From assembly GCF_900108475.1 (NCBI RefSeq), contig NZ_FNWO01000002.1, forward strand, positions 186,001 to 250,000: a stretch of DNA of 64,000 nucleotides, written 5' to 3'. Positions within the stretch are counted from its first letter, which is position 1; each line of letters starts with the position of its first letter. This DNA comes from Magnetospirillum fulvum. GTDB lineage: Bacteria; Pseudomonadota; Alphaproteobacteria; Rhodospirillales; Magnetospirillaceae. Below are positions 55,479 to 64,000 of this stretch, piece by piece. Under the pieces are notes generated by a model. The model did not search any database. It saw only the letters and a program-made list of their open reading frames with translations, and was not told where the DNA came from. The translations under genes and the position numbers were made by a program.

Positions 55479-55485
55479 GGGCAAG

Positions 55486-55493
55486 CCCTCCTC
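55486..55493 (-). promoter_or_regulatory. Ribosome binding site deciding the GTG start of metK
   Basis: GAGGAGGG on the minus strand, seven bases before GTG 55478. It lies well outside the riboswitch aptamer. Confidence 0.7.
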
Positions 55494-55549
55494 GACCCAA
55501 TACATAGGGGACCAGGGGCATCAGACGCTGGGAACGTCGCCATCGTGAT

Positions 55550-55602
55550 GCACCCACTTAGCCGTTTTGGCGTGGCGGCAAGCGGTCAAAATCTCCACGG
55601 GA
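55550..55602 (-). promoter_or_regulatory. SAM-II riboswitch (SAM_alpha) upstream of metK
   Basis: On the minus strand the P1 arms CGTGG and CCACG enclose the loop AGATTTTGACCGCTTGCCG, followed by AAAACGGCTAAG and GGGTGC. This matches the SAM-II layout with its GAUUU, ACCG and GCUAA conserved elements. The pseudoknot is supported: loop GCCG pairs with CGGC and loop ACC with GGT. The 3' pairing strand is about 70 bases from the metK GTG, farther than usual, so the output may work through the intervening hairpin or a leader start. SAM-II is largely restricted to alphaproteobacteria. Confidence 0.85.
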
Positions 55603-55668
55603 ACGGGGCACCCGCTCCGGGGGGTTCTTCTGACAGCCAGGAACGAAACCGTCAAGGACTAAGCCGGG

Positions 55669-56697
55669 CTAGGGGGCAGGTTGTGCCGGTTGAGTCGGTT
55701 GAACCGGAAGCGGCGGCGGCGTCATCGCGGGTTGAGTCGGCGTTACCACCGGAGCCGGAGCCGGAACGGTCGGCGCAGAGGCAGGCGGCGGAGCAATCGG
55801 AGCGGGAGCAGACGACGGCGCGGCGGGCCTGGCTGCGGGCAGGGCGGCGGCATCGGCGGATTCGACGAACACCACCACCACTTCAACCGCGCTGGGATCG
55901 GGCCGTTCCAGCAAAATCTTGAAGCTGGTGGTGCCCTGGGGGTCGAGCGCGGTGGCGGGCGGCCGGGCCAGCTTTTCCTGCACCGGCTGGCCGGCTTTGT
56001 CGAGCAGGACCAGCTTCATCGTCGGCACGGCGCGAATCCGGTCGCTGATATTGGCGATGATGCCGCGCACGACCAAGACATCGACATCGTTGAGGACAAA
56101 GCGTTCCGGGGTTCCGGCCTTGCGCAATTCCAGCCCGGCGCCGGGCTTTTCGTTGCGCAGCCCGGCCTGGGTCAGCAGGTCACCCGCTTCGGGCACCAGA
56201 TCGACGATATGATCCTGGAAGTAATAGGCGGCGCCTCCCAATCCGCCCAGCACCAGCAGGACCAGCACCACCCACAAAGCGGCGGTGCCGCCCCGGCTTT
56301 TTTCGTGATGGGTGGCGAAGACATCGGGCACCGGGCTCTGATCCTCGTCGAGCAGCCCGTGCGACAGGTCGATCTCCGGCGACCGTTCCGGCGGCAGGCG
56401 CGAGCCGAAGCTTGGCACCGGCGGCGGTTCGAGGTCGGGAAAAGAGGAAAAGGCCGGGCGCGGCTGGGGCGGGAAAGGGTCGTCCGCCTCCAGGGAAGAG
56501 AAAGACGGCGCGGCGGCCGGTTCTCGCTGGGGCATAAAGTCGAGGTCGAGGACGTCGTTCTCTTCGATCTCGAGACGCAGAGGCGTCTGGAACCATTTGT
56601 GCCCGCACTTGGCGCACTTCAGCTTGCGCCCATCGGTGCCGAGCGCAGCATCGGGGATCGAGAAATTGGTTCCGCAATTGGGGCAGGTGATCAGCAT
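55669..56697 (-). CDS. Zinc-ribbon DUF3426 membrane protein
   Basis: 342 residues. An MJ0042-type zinc ribbon at the N-terminus (ITCPNCGTNF and KCAKCGHKW) is followed by an acidic, Pro-rich cytoplasmic stretch, a membrane helix near residues 155-180, and a periplasmic DUF3426 domain (VLVVRGIIANISDRIRAVP). The C-terminal 45 residues are Pro/Ala-rich. ATG 56697 places the ribbon at residue 4. Function is unknown; such proteins are common in proteobacteria. It is divergent from hisB. Confidence 0.88.
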   Translation of the reverse strand: MLITCPNCGTNFSIPDAALGTDGRKLKCAKCGHKWFQTPLRLEIEENDVLDLDFMPQREPAAAPSFSSLEADDPFPPQPRPAFSSFPDLEPPPVPSFGSRLPPERSPEIDLSHGLLDEDQSPVPDVFATHHEKSRGGTAALWVVLVLLVLGGLGGAAYYFQDHIVDLVPEAGDLLTQAGLRNEKPGAGLELRKAGTPERFVLNDVDVLVVRGIIANISDRIRAVPTMKLVLLDKAGQPVQEKLARPPATALDPQGTTSFKILLERPDPSAVEVVVVFVESADAAALPAARPAAPSSAPAPIAPPPASAPTVPAPAPVVTPTQPAMTPPPLPVQPTQPAQPAP

Positions 56698-56872
56698 GCT
56701 GACGATGACCGCGAGGGGGGACGCTTTAGACTTATAGGCCGCGCGCGCGGCCAACACAAGCAAGGCCCTTTCGCAACGGTGCCGGACGGGCTCGAAAAGC
56801 TCCCGTCCGTCAAGTGCTTGAGGCCGCCGCCGAGACCTGCTAAACCGAGGCCCTTGCGATCAGGAGGCTAGT

Positions 56873-57472
56873 ATGCGCCAGGGAAAGATCGAGCGCACCA
56901 CCACCGAGACCGCCGTCGCCGTTTCGGTCGACCTCGACGGCGGCGGACGCTATCAGGTGGCAACCGGCATCGGCTTCCTCGACCATATGCTGGAACAATT
57001 GTCGCGGCATTCGCTGATTGACCTTGTGGTCGAGGCGAAGGGCGACCTGCATATCGACGCCCATCACACCACCGAGGATATCGGCATCGCGCTCGGCCAG
57101 GCGGTGGCGCGCGCGCTGGGCGAACGCAAGGGCATTCGTCGCTATGGGTCGGCCTACGTCCCGATGGACGAGACCCTGACCCGCGTCGCGCTCGATTTGT
57201 CCAACCGGCCCTATCTGGTGTGGAAGGTGGCGTTTTCGCGCGACCGGCTCGGCACGCTCGACACCGAATTGGTGCGCGAGTGGTTCCAGGCGTTCGCCCA
57301 GGCCGCCGGGGTGACCCTGCACGTCGAATGCCTGTATGGCGAAAACGACCATCACATCGCCGAAAGCTGCTTCAAGGCGCTGGCCCGCGCCCTGCGCGAG
57401 GCGATCGAGATCGATTCCCGCAAGGCCGATGCGGTGCCATCGACCAAGGGGACGCTGGGGGGGAGCCTGTGA
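56873..57472 (+). CDS. hisB: Imidazoleglycerol-phosphate dehydratase
   Basis: 199-residue monofunctional HisB. Two manganese motifs, [11 protein letters not shown] and [16 protein letters not shown], and the second-half DNDHHIAES-type [15 protein letters not shown] repeat are present. It opens the his operon and overlaps hisH by four bases (GTGA). Confidence 0.97.
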   Translation: MRQGKIERTTTETAVAVSVDLDGGGRYQVATGIGFLDHMLEQLSRHSLIDLVVEAKGDLHIDAHHTTEDIGIALGQAVARALGERKGIRRYGSAYVPMDETLTRVALDLSNRPYLVWKVAFSRDRLGTLDTELVREWFQAFAQAAGVTLHVECLYGENDHHIAESCFKALARALREAIEIDSRKADAVPSTKGTLGGSL

Positions 57473-58119
57473 GCGGACGCGTCGCTATCGTTGATTACGG
57501 TTCGGGCAATCTGCGCTCGGCCGCCAAGGCGTTCGAACGGGTCGCGGCGGAACGTGGCCAGGGGCAAGAGATCATCGTCACCGCGCGGGCCGAGGACATC
57601 GCCGCCGCCGAGCGGATCGTCCTGCCCGGCGTCGGTGCCTTTGCCGATTGCAAGGCCGGGCTCGACCGCCTGCCCGGCATGGTCGAGGCTCTGGAAGAGG
57701 CGGTGTTGCGTCGGGGCCGTCCCTTCCTCGGCATCTGTGTCGGGATGCAATTGCTGGCCACCACCGGGCGCGAGCATGGCGAGCATCGCGGGCTGGGCTG
57801 GATCGCGGGCGAAGTGCTGCCGCTGGCGGTCGAAGAGACCGGGCTGAAGGTGCCGCACATGGGCTGGAACGAACTGGTCGCCGACCGGCCCGACCATCCG
57901 ATCCTGGCCGGTCTGCCGGTGGGAGCCCACGCTTATTTCGTCCATTCCTACCGCTTCGCCTGTGCCGATCCCGCTCACCGTCTCGCCCATGTCGAGTATG
58001 GCGGGCCGGTCACCGCGCTGATTGGCCGCGACACCATCGTCGGCACCCAATTCCACCCGGAAAAGTCCCAGGCGACCGGGTTGCGGGTGATCGAGAATTT
58101 CCTGACCTGGAGGCCGTGA
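57469..58119 (+). CDS. hisH: Imidazole glycerol phosphate synthase, glutaminase subunit
   Basis: 216 residues from GTG 57469, which overlaps the hisB stop. The class I glutaminase triad is visible: Cys in GICVGMQLL, and His/Glu in GTQFHPEKS. It supplies ammonia to HisF. There are three bases between its stop and hisA. Confidence 0.95.
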   Translation: MSGRVAIVDYGSGNLRSAAKAFERVAAERGQGQEIIVTARAEDIAAAERIVLPGVGAFADCKAGLDRLPGMVEALEEAVLRRGRPFLGICVGMQLLATTGREHGEHRGLGWIAGEVLPLAVEETGLKVPHMGWNELVADRPDHPILAGLPVGAHAYFVHSYRFACADPAHRLAHVEYGGPVTALIGRDTIVGTQFHPEKSQATGLRVIENFLTWRP

Positions 58120-58122
58120 GCG

Positions 58123-58842
58123 ATGTTTCTGTTTCCCGCCATCGACCTCAAGGACGGTGCCTGCGTCCGCCTGAAGCTCGGCCTGATGGACGAGGCGACG
58201 GTGTTCAACACCGATCCCGCCGCCCAGGCGGTCGCCTTTGCCACCGCCGGGGCCGAGTGGATTCACGTCGTCGATTTGAATGGCGCCTTTGCTGGTAAGC
58301 CGGTCAATTCTGCCGCCGTCGCGGCGATCCTGAAATCCGTTTCGGTTCCGGTCCAGCTTGGCGGCGGCATCCGCGATCTCGCCACGATCGAATCCTGGCT
58401 GGAGCAGGGGGTGCGCCGGGTCATTCTCGGCACCGTCGCGCTTAAAAATCCCGATCTGGTCAAAGACGCCTGTCGCCGCTTTCCCGGCCGGGTCGCGGTC
58501 GGCATCGACGCCAAGGGCGGCAAGGTCGCGGTTGAAGGCTGGGCTGAAACTGCCGATATCACCGTGCTCGACCTCGCCCGCAAGTTCGAGGACGCCGGTG
58601 TCGCCGCGCTGATCTATACCGATATCGACCGCGACGGCGTGCTGGCCGGTCCCAACGTCGCCGCCACTGCGGCACTGGCCGCCGCGATCCGCATTCCGGT
58701 GATCGCTTCGGGCGGGGTGTCGTCGCTGGACGATCTGCGCGCGCTGAAAACCGTTCCGGGTCTGGAAGGGGTGATCTCCGGTCGCGCCCTGTATGACGGC
58801 CGCATTGATCTGGCCGCCGCCATCGCCCTGCTGAAAGGCTGA
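58123..58842 (+). CDS. hisA: ProFAR isomerase
   Basis: 239-residue beta/alpha barrel converting ProFAR to [20 protein letters not shown] carries the catalytic Asp at the N-terminus, and [14 protein letters not shown] the second acidic residue. [12 protein letters not shown] is the C-terminal phosphate site. It follows hisH and precedes hisF by six bases. Confidence 0.96.
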   Translation: MFLFPAIDLKDGACVRLKLGLMDEATVFNTDPAAQAVAFATAGAEWIHVVDLNGAFAGKPVNSAAVAAILKSVSVPVQLGGGIRDLATIESWLEQGVRRVILGTVALKNPDLVKDACRRFPGRVAVGIDAKGGKVAVEGWAETADITVLDLARKFEDAGVAALIYTDIDRDGVLAGPNVAATAALAAAIRIPVIASGGVSSLDDLRALKTVPGLEGVISGRALYDGRIDLAAAIALLKG

Positions 58843-58848
58843 GGCATC

Positions 58849-59607
58849 ATGCTGAAGATGCGGATCATCCCCTGTCTCGACGTCAAGGACGGGCGGGTCG
58901 TCAAGGGAGTCAATTTCGTCGATCTGGTCGATGCCGGCGATCCGGTCGAGCAGGCGCGGATTTACGACCGCGCCGGGGCCGATGAACTGACCTTCCTCGA
59001 CATCACCGCCAGCGTCGATAATCGCGACACCATCTATGACGTCGTCCGCCGCACCGCCGAGCAATGCTTCATGCCGCTGACCGTCGGCGGCGGGGTGCGG
59101 ACCAATGACGACATCCGCAAGCTGCTGCTGGCCGGAGCCGACAAGGTCTCGATCAACACCGCCGCGGTTCACCGCCCCGATTTCGTCCGCGAGGCGGCGG
59201 AAAAGTTCGGCAGCCAGTGCATCGTCGTCGCCCTCGACGCCAAGCAGGTCGCTCCCGGCAAGTTCGAGATCTTCACCCATGGCGGCCGCACCCCCACCGG
59301 GATCGACGCCGTCGGCTGGGCGCGGCGGATGGTCGAGAACGGCGCGGGCGAAATCCTGCTGACCTCGATGGACCGCGACGGCACCCGCCAGGGCTTCGAC
59401 ATCGCGCTGACCCGGGCCATCGCCGACGCGGTGACGGTACCGGTGATCGCCTCGGGCGGGGTCGGGACCCTTGACCATCTGGTCGAAGGCATTCGCGACG
59501 GCCACGCCACCGCTGTGCTGGCCGCTTCGATCTTTCATTTCGGGATGTTTTCGATCGCCGAGGCGAAGGCCCATCTTGCCGCCGCCGGGATTCCGGTGCG
59601 GCCTTAA
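58849..59607 (+). CDS. hisF: Imidazole glycerol phosphate synthase, cyclase subunit
   Basis: 252-residue barrel with [16 protein letters not shown] (catalytic Asp) and [15 protein letters not shown] (second Asp). The first ATG at 58849 is followed by another at 58858, which gives the more common N-terminus MRIIPCLD. It pairs with HisH. A 105-base gap precedes hisE. Confidence 0.96.
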   Translation: MLKMRIIPCLDVKDGRVVKGVNFVDLVDAGDPVEQARIYDRAGADELTFLDITASVDNRDTIYDVVRRTAEQCFMPLTVGGGVRTNDDIRKLLLAGADKVSINTAAVHRPDFVREAAEKFGSQCIVVALDAKQVAPGKFEIFTHGGRTPTGIDAVGWARRMVENGAGEILLTSMDRDGTRQGFDIALTRAIADAVTVPVIASGGVGTLDHLVEGIRDGHATAVLAASIFHFGMFSIAEAKAHLAAAGIPVRP

Positions 59608-59712
59608 CCCATCGGTCATAGGTCCGGGGGTGACAGGACCGACCGCATCTGCTACCAACCCAGACAATAGACACTGGCACCCGGTGCCAAATTCAATCAG
59701 GGGGCGAGACGC

Positions 59713-60045
59713 ATGGCCCAAGACGTTGAAATTCTGAACGAACTGTACAAGGTCATCCTCAGCCGCCGTGGCACCGATGCCGACAAATCCTATACCGCCA
59801 AGCTGTTTTCGCGCGGCCGCGGCAAGATCGCCCAAAAGTTCGGCGAGGAAGCGGTCGAGACCATCGTCGCCGCTTTGTCCGAGGGCCGCGACGAACTGGC
59901 GGCCGAAAGCGCCGATACGTTGTATCATCTGCTGGTGCTGTGGGCCGATTGCGGCGTGGAACCGGGCAAGGTGTGGGCCGAACTGGAACGCCGCCTCGGC
60001 ACTTCGGGCATCGACGAGAAGAAGTCCCGCGCCAAGAAAAGCTGA
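59713..60045 (+). CDS. hisE: Phosphoribosyl-ATP pyrophosphatase
   Basis: 110 residues, an all-alpha MazG-like fold. KIAQKFGEEAVETIVAAL and ESADTLYHLLVLW provide the metal-binding ExxE and ExxD. It hydrolyses PR-ATP in histidine synthesis. The C-terminus is Lys/Arg/Ser-rich. A HIT gene follows on the same strand. Confidence 0.96.
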   Translation: MAQDVEILNELYKVILSRRGTDADKSYTAKLFSRGRGKIAQKFGEEAVETIVAALSEGRDELAAESADTLYHLLVLWADCGVEPGKVWAELERRLGTSGIDEKKSRAKKS

Positions 60046-60077
60046 GGCTGGGACGGGGACGAAGGGGGAGACCGGTG

Positions 60078-60443
60078 ATGGTGTATGACGACAATAACGT
60101 CTTCGCCCGCATCCTGCGGGGCGAAATTCCCTGCCACAAGGTTCATGAGGACGAGCATACCCTCGCCTTCCACGACATCAATCCCCAGGCACCGACCCAT
60201 ATCCTGGTGATCCCCAAGGGCGCTTACATCTCGATGATGGATTTCACCGAGCGCGCCTCGGATGGCGAGATCGCCGCCTTGTTCCGCGCCGTGTCGAAGG
60301 TTGCCGAGATCGCGGGCGTTACCGTCGAAGGCTGGCGTCTGCTGTCCAATGTCGGGATCAATGGCGGACAGGAAGTCCCCCACCTCCATATCCACGTCTT
60401 TGGCGGCCGCAAGCTGGGGCCGATGATCGTCAAGCCGGTTTAA
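60078..60443 (+). CDS. HIT-family nucleotide phosphoramidase (HinT-like)
   Basis: 121 residues with the HIT triad in VPHLHIHVFGGR near the C-terminus and FARILRGEIPCHKVHE at the N-terminus. HinT-type members hydrolyse AMP-lysine-like phosphoramidates. GTG 60075 and ATG 60078 are adjacent and the ATG is preferred, with GGGGGAG upstream. hisE-HIT is a frequent alphaproteobacterial pair. Confidence 0.94.
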   Translation: MVYDDNNVFARILRGEIPCHKVHEDEHTLAFHDINPQAPTHILVIPKGAYISMMDFTERASDGEIAALFRAVSKVAEIAGVTVEGWRLLSNVGINGGQEVPHLHIHVFGGRKLGPMIVKPV

Positions 60444-60501
60444 AAAGGCCGCGTCGGCATCCGGGGGGCGTGCGTCCCCCTGCCCGTCCTGGCCGCACCG
60501 A

Positions 60502-60522
60502 CCCCCGGGTCAAGCCCGGGGG
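60502..60522 (+). terminator. GC hairpin after the his-HIT operon
   Basis: CCCCCGGG and CCCGGGGG form an eight-base-pair stem with a five-base loop, about 60 bases after the HIT stop. It lacks a T-run. A second small G/C hairpin precedes it near 60463-60481. Confidence 0.45.
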
Positions 60523-60548
60523 GGACGGAACCAAACGGCGACACGGGA

Positions 60549-60597
60549 AACTCTGACGAACGCACGCGGCGCAGGCTTTGGCGTCGGCGTCAGAGTT
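60549..60597 (-). terminator. Hairpin overlapping the phoU stop codon
   Basis: AACTCTGACG and CGTCAGAGTT are perfect ten-base arms around the end of phoU, followed on the minus strand by TTT. The 29-base loop can fold further. Confidence 0.5.
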
Positions 60598-61318
60598 CGT
60601 CGTGACCGGGCATGCCGGTCAGGCTGGCGGTGGTATCGCACTTGATCCGCTCTTCGGACAGGGCCTTGCCGGTGATGCGGAAGTGGGTCATCTCGGCGAT
60701 GTTGGTGGCGTGGTCGCCGATCCGTTCCAGATTCTTGGCGATGAAGAGAAGGTGGCTGCACGGGGTAATCGTGCGGGGGTCTTCCATCATATAAGTGAGG
60801 ATTTCGCGGAACAGGGCAGAGTGGATTTCGTCCAGTTCCTGATCGCGGTCGCGCACCACCAGCGCCCGCTCGGCATCGCCGCCGAGATAGGCGTCGAGCA
60901 CGTCCTTCACCATCGCCAGCGACAGACGGCCGAGGCGGCTGACCGACCGGGTCTGCGCCACCGGCGGCAATTGGTTCAGCACCAGCGAGCGTTTGGCGAC
61001 ATTGGCGGCCAGATCGCCGATCCGTTCGACCTCGCCCGCGATCTTGAGCGCGGTGACGACGGTACGCAGATCGTCGGCGACGGGAGCGCGGAGCGCCAGC
61101 ACCTTGATCGCCTGCTCGTTGATGAAGGTGTCGAGGCTGTCGATGCGGGAATCGCCGCCGACGACTTCGCCAGCCAGTTCGCCGTCGCGGTTCTCCAGCG
61201 CCTGGATCGCGCTTGCCAACTGGGTTTCGGCCAGACCGCCCATCCGGGCCAGCGCGTCGCCAAGCTTGCCGAGTTCGACGTCGTAGGATTTGACGATATG
61301 CTGCTCGCCGATGGTCAT
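60590..61318 (-). CDS. phoU: Phosphate-signalling protein PhoU
   Basis: 242-residue helical protein with two PhoU repeats (IVKSYDVELGKLGDALARMGG and the second domain from about residue 120). It links Pst transporter activity to PhoR/PhoB signalling. It lies 12 bases after pstB, but phoB, phoR and pstSCA are absent nearby. The stop codon is inside a hairpin. Confidence 0.96.
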   Translation of the reverse strand: MTIGEQHIVKSYDVELGKLGDALARMGGLAETQLASAIQALENRDGELAGEVVGGDSRIDSLDTFINEQAIKVLALRAPVADDLRTVVTALKIAGEVERIGDLAANVAKRSLVLNQLPPVAQTRSVSRLGRLSLAMVKDVLDAYLGGDAERALVVRDRDQELDEIHSALFREILTYMMEDPRTITPCSHLLFIAKNLERIGDHATNIAEMTHFRITGKALSEERIKCDTTASLTGMPGHDEL

Positions 61319-61330
61319 TGCGCCCGTCCT

Positions 61331-62110
<780 letters not shown>

Positions 62111-62133
62111 GCCGGGTTCCTTTGATCCTCGCG

Positions 62134-62146
62134 GTGACGATGTCAC
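62134..62146 (-). promoter_or_regulatory. Inverted repeat upstream of pstB (possible operator)
   Basis: GTGAC and GTCAC arms separated by three bases, between a TATAAC -10-like sequence (62157-62152, minus) and the pstB start. It does not look like the canonical 11-base-spaced Pho box. Confidence 0.35.
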
Positions 62147-62297
62147 GCCCGGTTATAGCGGGCATCGGACCGGACGCAATTCGAAAAAGGTGAAGGATTC
62201 ATGGCAAAGCGATTCGGGGCACCGGGAATCGGCGGGTGACATACGACCTTGCCCTACCTTGCCTTGGGCGACGCCAGCCCTCATTATGTGTAACACG

Positions 62298-62873
62298 ATG
62301 AAAGCTGCCAACACGCGCCGCTCCTGGCGCCACGCCACCGCCGAGACGTCCCCCCAGCCCGAAGCCCGCCGTTGCGACCACCCTGGGTGCGATCAAACGG
62401 CCGAGCATCGGGCTCCGCGCTCGCGCGACCAGCTCGACGAGTATTACTGGTTCTGCCTCAATCACGTCCGCGCCTATAATTCGGCCTGGGATTACTATGC
62501 CGGGATGCCGCCCGAGGCGATCGAGGCCGAATTGCGCCGCGACAGCACCTGGCAGCGCCCGACCTGGCCGTTGGGACGTCAGGGGGCCAATCGCCGGTTT
62601 TCCTTTGTTGTCGATGATCCGTTCGACCTGTTCGACGACGCCGAGGCCGAGGCCCAGACGCGCAAGGCCCGCGCGGCGGCAACGCCCGAGGACGACGCGA
62701 TGAAGCTGCTTGACCTGCGGCCGCCCTTGACCGCCGAGGGGCTGAAAGCCCGCTACAAGGCCCTGGTCAAGCGTCACCATCCCGACGCCAACGGCGGCGA
62801 CAAGGATGCCGAGGAACGCTTCAAACAGATCAACCAAGCCTATCAAATCCTGAAGACCAGCCTGGACGTCTGA
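62298..62873 (+). CDS. J-domain protein with N-terminal Cys/His motif
   Basis: 191 residues. The C-terminal 60 are a J domain ([25 protein letters not shown] in RHHPDANGG). The N-terminal part has [16 protein letters not shown] and [10 protein letters not shown], a possible zinc-binding cluster, followed by an aromatic segment WDYYAGM. This architecture is found upstream of cobS in many alphaproteobacteria, so a link to cobaltochelatase assembly is plausible. ATGs at 62286 and 62298 are both possible; 62298 gives MKAANTRR. cobS follows after 38 bases. Confidence 0.88.
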   Translation: MKAANTRRSWRHATAETSPQPEARRCDHPGCDQTAEHRAPRSRDQLDEYYWFCLNHVRAYNSAWDYYAGMPPEAIEAELRRDSTWQRPTWPLGRQGANRRFSFVVDDPFDLFDDAEAEAQTRKARAAATPEDDAMKLLDLRPPLTAEGLKARYKALVKRHHPDANGGDKDAEERFKQINQAYQILKTSLDV

Positions 62874-62911
62874 CCGCGCCCAGCCGGACGATTCCCCTCA
62901 AGGACGATCGC

Positions 62912-63913
62912 ATGACCTGCAAAACCCAGATCCCGCTCGCCTCGGACCATCCGATGGCCGAGCCCGACATCGAGATTTCCGCGCGTGACGTGTTCGGTCT
63001 CGACACCGATATGTTGGTGCCCGCCTTCAGCATGGGCAGCGAGCATGTCCCCGAAATCGACCCGTCCTACCGTTTCGATCCCGATACGACCCGCGCGGTT
63101 CTGGCCGGATTCACCTATAACCGCCGGGTGATGATCCAGGGCTATCACGGCACCGGCAAATCGACCCACATCGAGCAGGTGGCGGCGCGGCTGAACTGGC
63201 CCTGTATTCGCATCAATCTCGACAGCCATGTCAGCCGGATCGATCTGATCGGCAAGGACGCGATCGTGCTGAAGGACGGCCAGCAGATCACCGAATTCCG
63301 CGAAGGGATTTTGCCCTGGGCGCTGCAACATCCGTGCGCCCTGGTGTTCGACGAATACGATGCCGGTCGCCCCGACGTGATGTTCGTGATCCAGCGGGTG
63401 CTGGAAGTCGAAGGCCGCCTGACCCTGCTCGACCAGAACCGGGTGATCCGGCCGCATCCGGCCTTCCGTCTGTTCGCCACCGCCAACACGGTCGGTCTGG
63501 GCGACACCACCGGGCTCTATCACGGCACCCAGCAGATCAATCAGGGCCAGATGGACCGCTGGAACATCGTTGCGACGCTGAATTATCTCGAACACGACGC
63601 CGAATGCGCGATCATCGTCGCCAACCAGCCCGAGCTCGATAACGAGGCGGGCCGTGCCTTGGTGTCGAAGATGGTGATGCTGGCCGATCTCACCCGTACC
63701 GGCTTCATGAACGGCGATATCTCGACGGTGATGAGCCCGCGCACGGTGATCACCTGGGCCGAGAACACCCGGATTTTCGGCGACCGCGCCTTTGCCTTCC
63801 GCGTCACCTTCCTCAACAAGTGCGACGAGATCGAGCGGCCGGTCCTGGCCGAATATTACCAGCGTTGCTTCGGCGAGGATCTGCCCGAGGGACCGGCGCG
63901 GCAATTGGCCTGA
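62912..63913 (+). CDS. cobS: Aerobic cobaltochelatase subunit CobS
   Basis: 333-residue AAA+ ATPase that works with CobT and CobN to insert cobalt into hydrogenobyrinate a,c-diamide. Walker [16 protein letters not shown] near residue 80, Walker [14 protein letters not shown] and [10 protein letters not shown] are present. It is followed four bases later by the cobT start. Its presence marks the oxygen-dependent B12 route. Confidence 0.97.
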   Translation: MTCKTQIPLASDHPMAEPDIEISARDVFGLDTDMLVPAFSMGSEHVPEIDPSYRFDPDTTRAVLAGFTYNRRVMIQGYHGTGKSTHIEQVAARLNWPCIRINLDSHVSRIDLIGKDAIVLKDGQQITEFREGILPWALQHPCALVFDEYDAGRPDVMFVIQRVLEVEGRLTLLDQNRVIRPHPAFRLFATANTVGLGDTTGLYHGTQQINQGQMDRWNIVATLNYLEHDAECAIIVANQPELDNEAGRALVSKMVMLADLTRTGFMNGDISTVMSPRTVITWAENTRIFGDRAFAFRVTFLNKCDEIERPVLAEYYQRCFGEDLPEGPARQLA

Positions 63914-63917
63914 CGCG

Positions 63918-64000
63918 ATGACCGTCCCCCCGCACCGTACCGACGGGCCGAAAATCGCCACCGGGCAGAGCGAAAGCCCGGCCGATCTGATCCGCCGCAC
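63918..64000 (+). CDS. cobT: Aerobic cobaltochelatase subunit CobT (3' truncated by window edge)
   Basis: Only the first 27 or so codons, starting MTVPPHRTDG, are in the window, too short for a domain match. The call rests on position directly after cobS, where cobT is nearly always found, and on a CobT-like ADLIRR opening. Confidence 0.7.
   Translation, partial: MTVPPHRTDGPKIATGQSESPADLIRR

Noticed and set aside
57352-59928. 858-codon open frame antisense to hisB-hisF
   Set aside because: It is a shadow of the his genes in a GC-rich frame, with Gly/Asp/Gln-rich nonsense translation. The same reasoning applies to long antisense frames at 4370-6556, 15949-17610, 27733-29577 and 29541-31616.

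Overview
The window is a 64 kb stretch of a GC-rich (about two-thirds G+C) alphaproteobacterial chromosome, most likely from the Rhodospirillales (Magnetospirillum/Rhodospirillum-like). This is inferred from the gene families: class I PHA synthase, malyl-CoA/mesaconyl-CoA enzymes of the ethylmalonyl-CoA pathway, aerobic cobaltochelatase (cobS, cobT), a fused cytochrome b/c1 gene, a SAM-II riboswitch before metK and Rhodospirillales-style gene orders. Almost all of it is housekeeping DNA with tightly packed, often overlapping operons. I saw no tRNA, rRNA, CRISPR array, intact transposase or prophage.

Layout. 1-1.2 kb: 3' part of cobB. 1.2-4.3 kb: phaC and a divergent Pro/Ala-rich lipoprotein. 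4.4-8.4 kb: a three-gene O-antigen/glycan module (4,6-dehydratase, polyprenyl-phosphate sugar-1-P transferase, epimerase). 8.4-17.2 kb: comM, an AT-richer insertion carrying two small exported proteins and a second copy of the comM 5' end, a HAD phosphatase, gshB, a SirB1-family gene, a BON lipoprotein, yraN, rsmI and divergent lpoA/yraM. 17.2-17.5 kb: a TA-flanked inverted-repeat element. 17.5-21.4 kb: pit plus its DUF47 partner, an exported protein, an orphan ParA, DUF2934 and plsY. 21.4-23.7 kb: pyrC (lacking its zinc HxH motif) and pyrB. 23.7-29.4 kb: late lipid A/Kdo operon (lpxL, lpxK, waaA, DUF374 acyltransferase, msbA-type ABC). 29.6-32.1 kb: cytochrome bc1 genes with b and c1 fused. 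32.3-36.3 kb: trmL, nitrilase, DUF1178, an orphan PotD-like protein, a second TA-flanked element, a zincin and a pterin dehydratase. 36.3-43.9 kb: lysA, an LptM-like lipoprotein, argH, another lipoprotein, pgeF, midA, lgt and hldD. 44-51.4 kb: proline iminopeptidase, STAS protein, membrane J protein, nadD, rsfS (apparent AUU start), rlmH, HNH protein, esterase, gluQ, LysE exporter and pdxY. 51.5-53.5 kb: CitE-like and mesaconyl-CoA hydratase genes. 53.6-56.7 kb: trmB, metK with its riboswitch and a DUF3426 protein. 56.9-60.4 kb: hisB-hisH-hisA-hisF-hisE-hinT. 60.6-62.1 kb: phoU and pstB without the rest of pst. 62.3-64 kb: a J-domain protein, cobS and the start of cobT.

How the genes work together. 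Three themes recur. Envelope building links msbA/waaA/lpxK/lpxL, hldD, lgt, the O-antigen module and the LptM-like protein. Carbon storage and C2/C3 assimilation link phaC with the CitE-like/mch pair and B12 synthesis, since the ethylmalonyl-CoA pathway needs B12-dependent mutases. Translation and RNA modification is represented by rsmI, trmL, trmB, rlmH, rsfS and gluQ. The points most worth a second look are the comM-associated insertion, the AUU start of rsfS, the SAM-II aptamer set about 70 nt before metK, the cytochrome b/c1 fusion, the degenerate dihydroorotase and the two TA-flanked inverted-repeat elements that supply stop codons to neighbouring genes.
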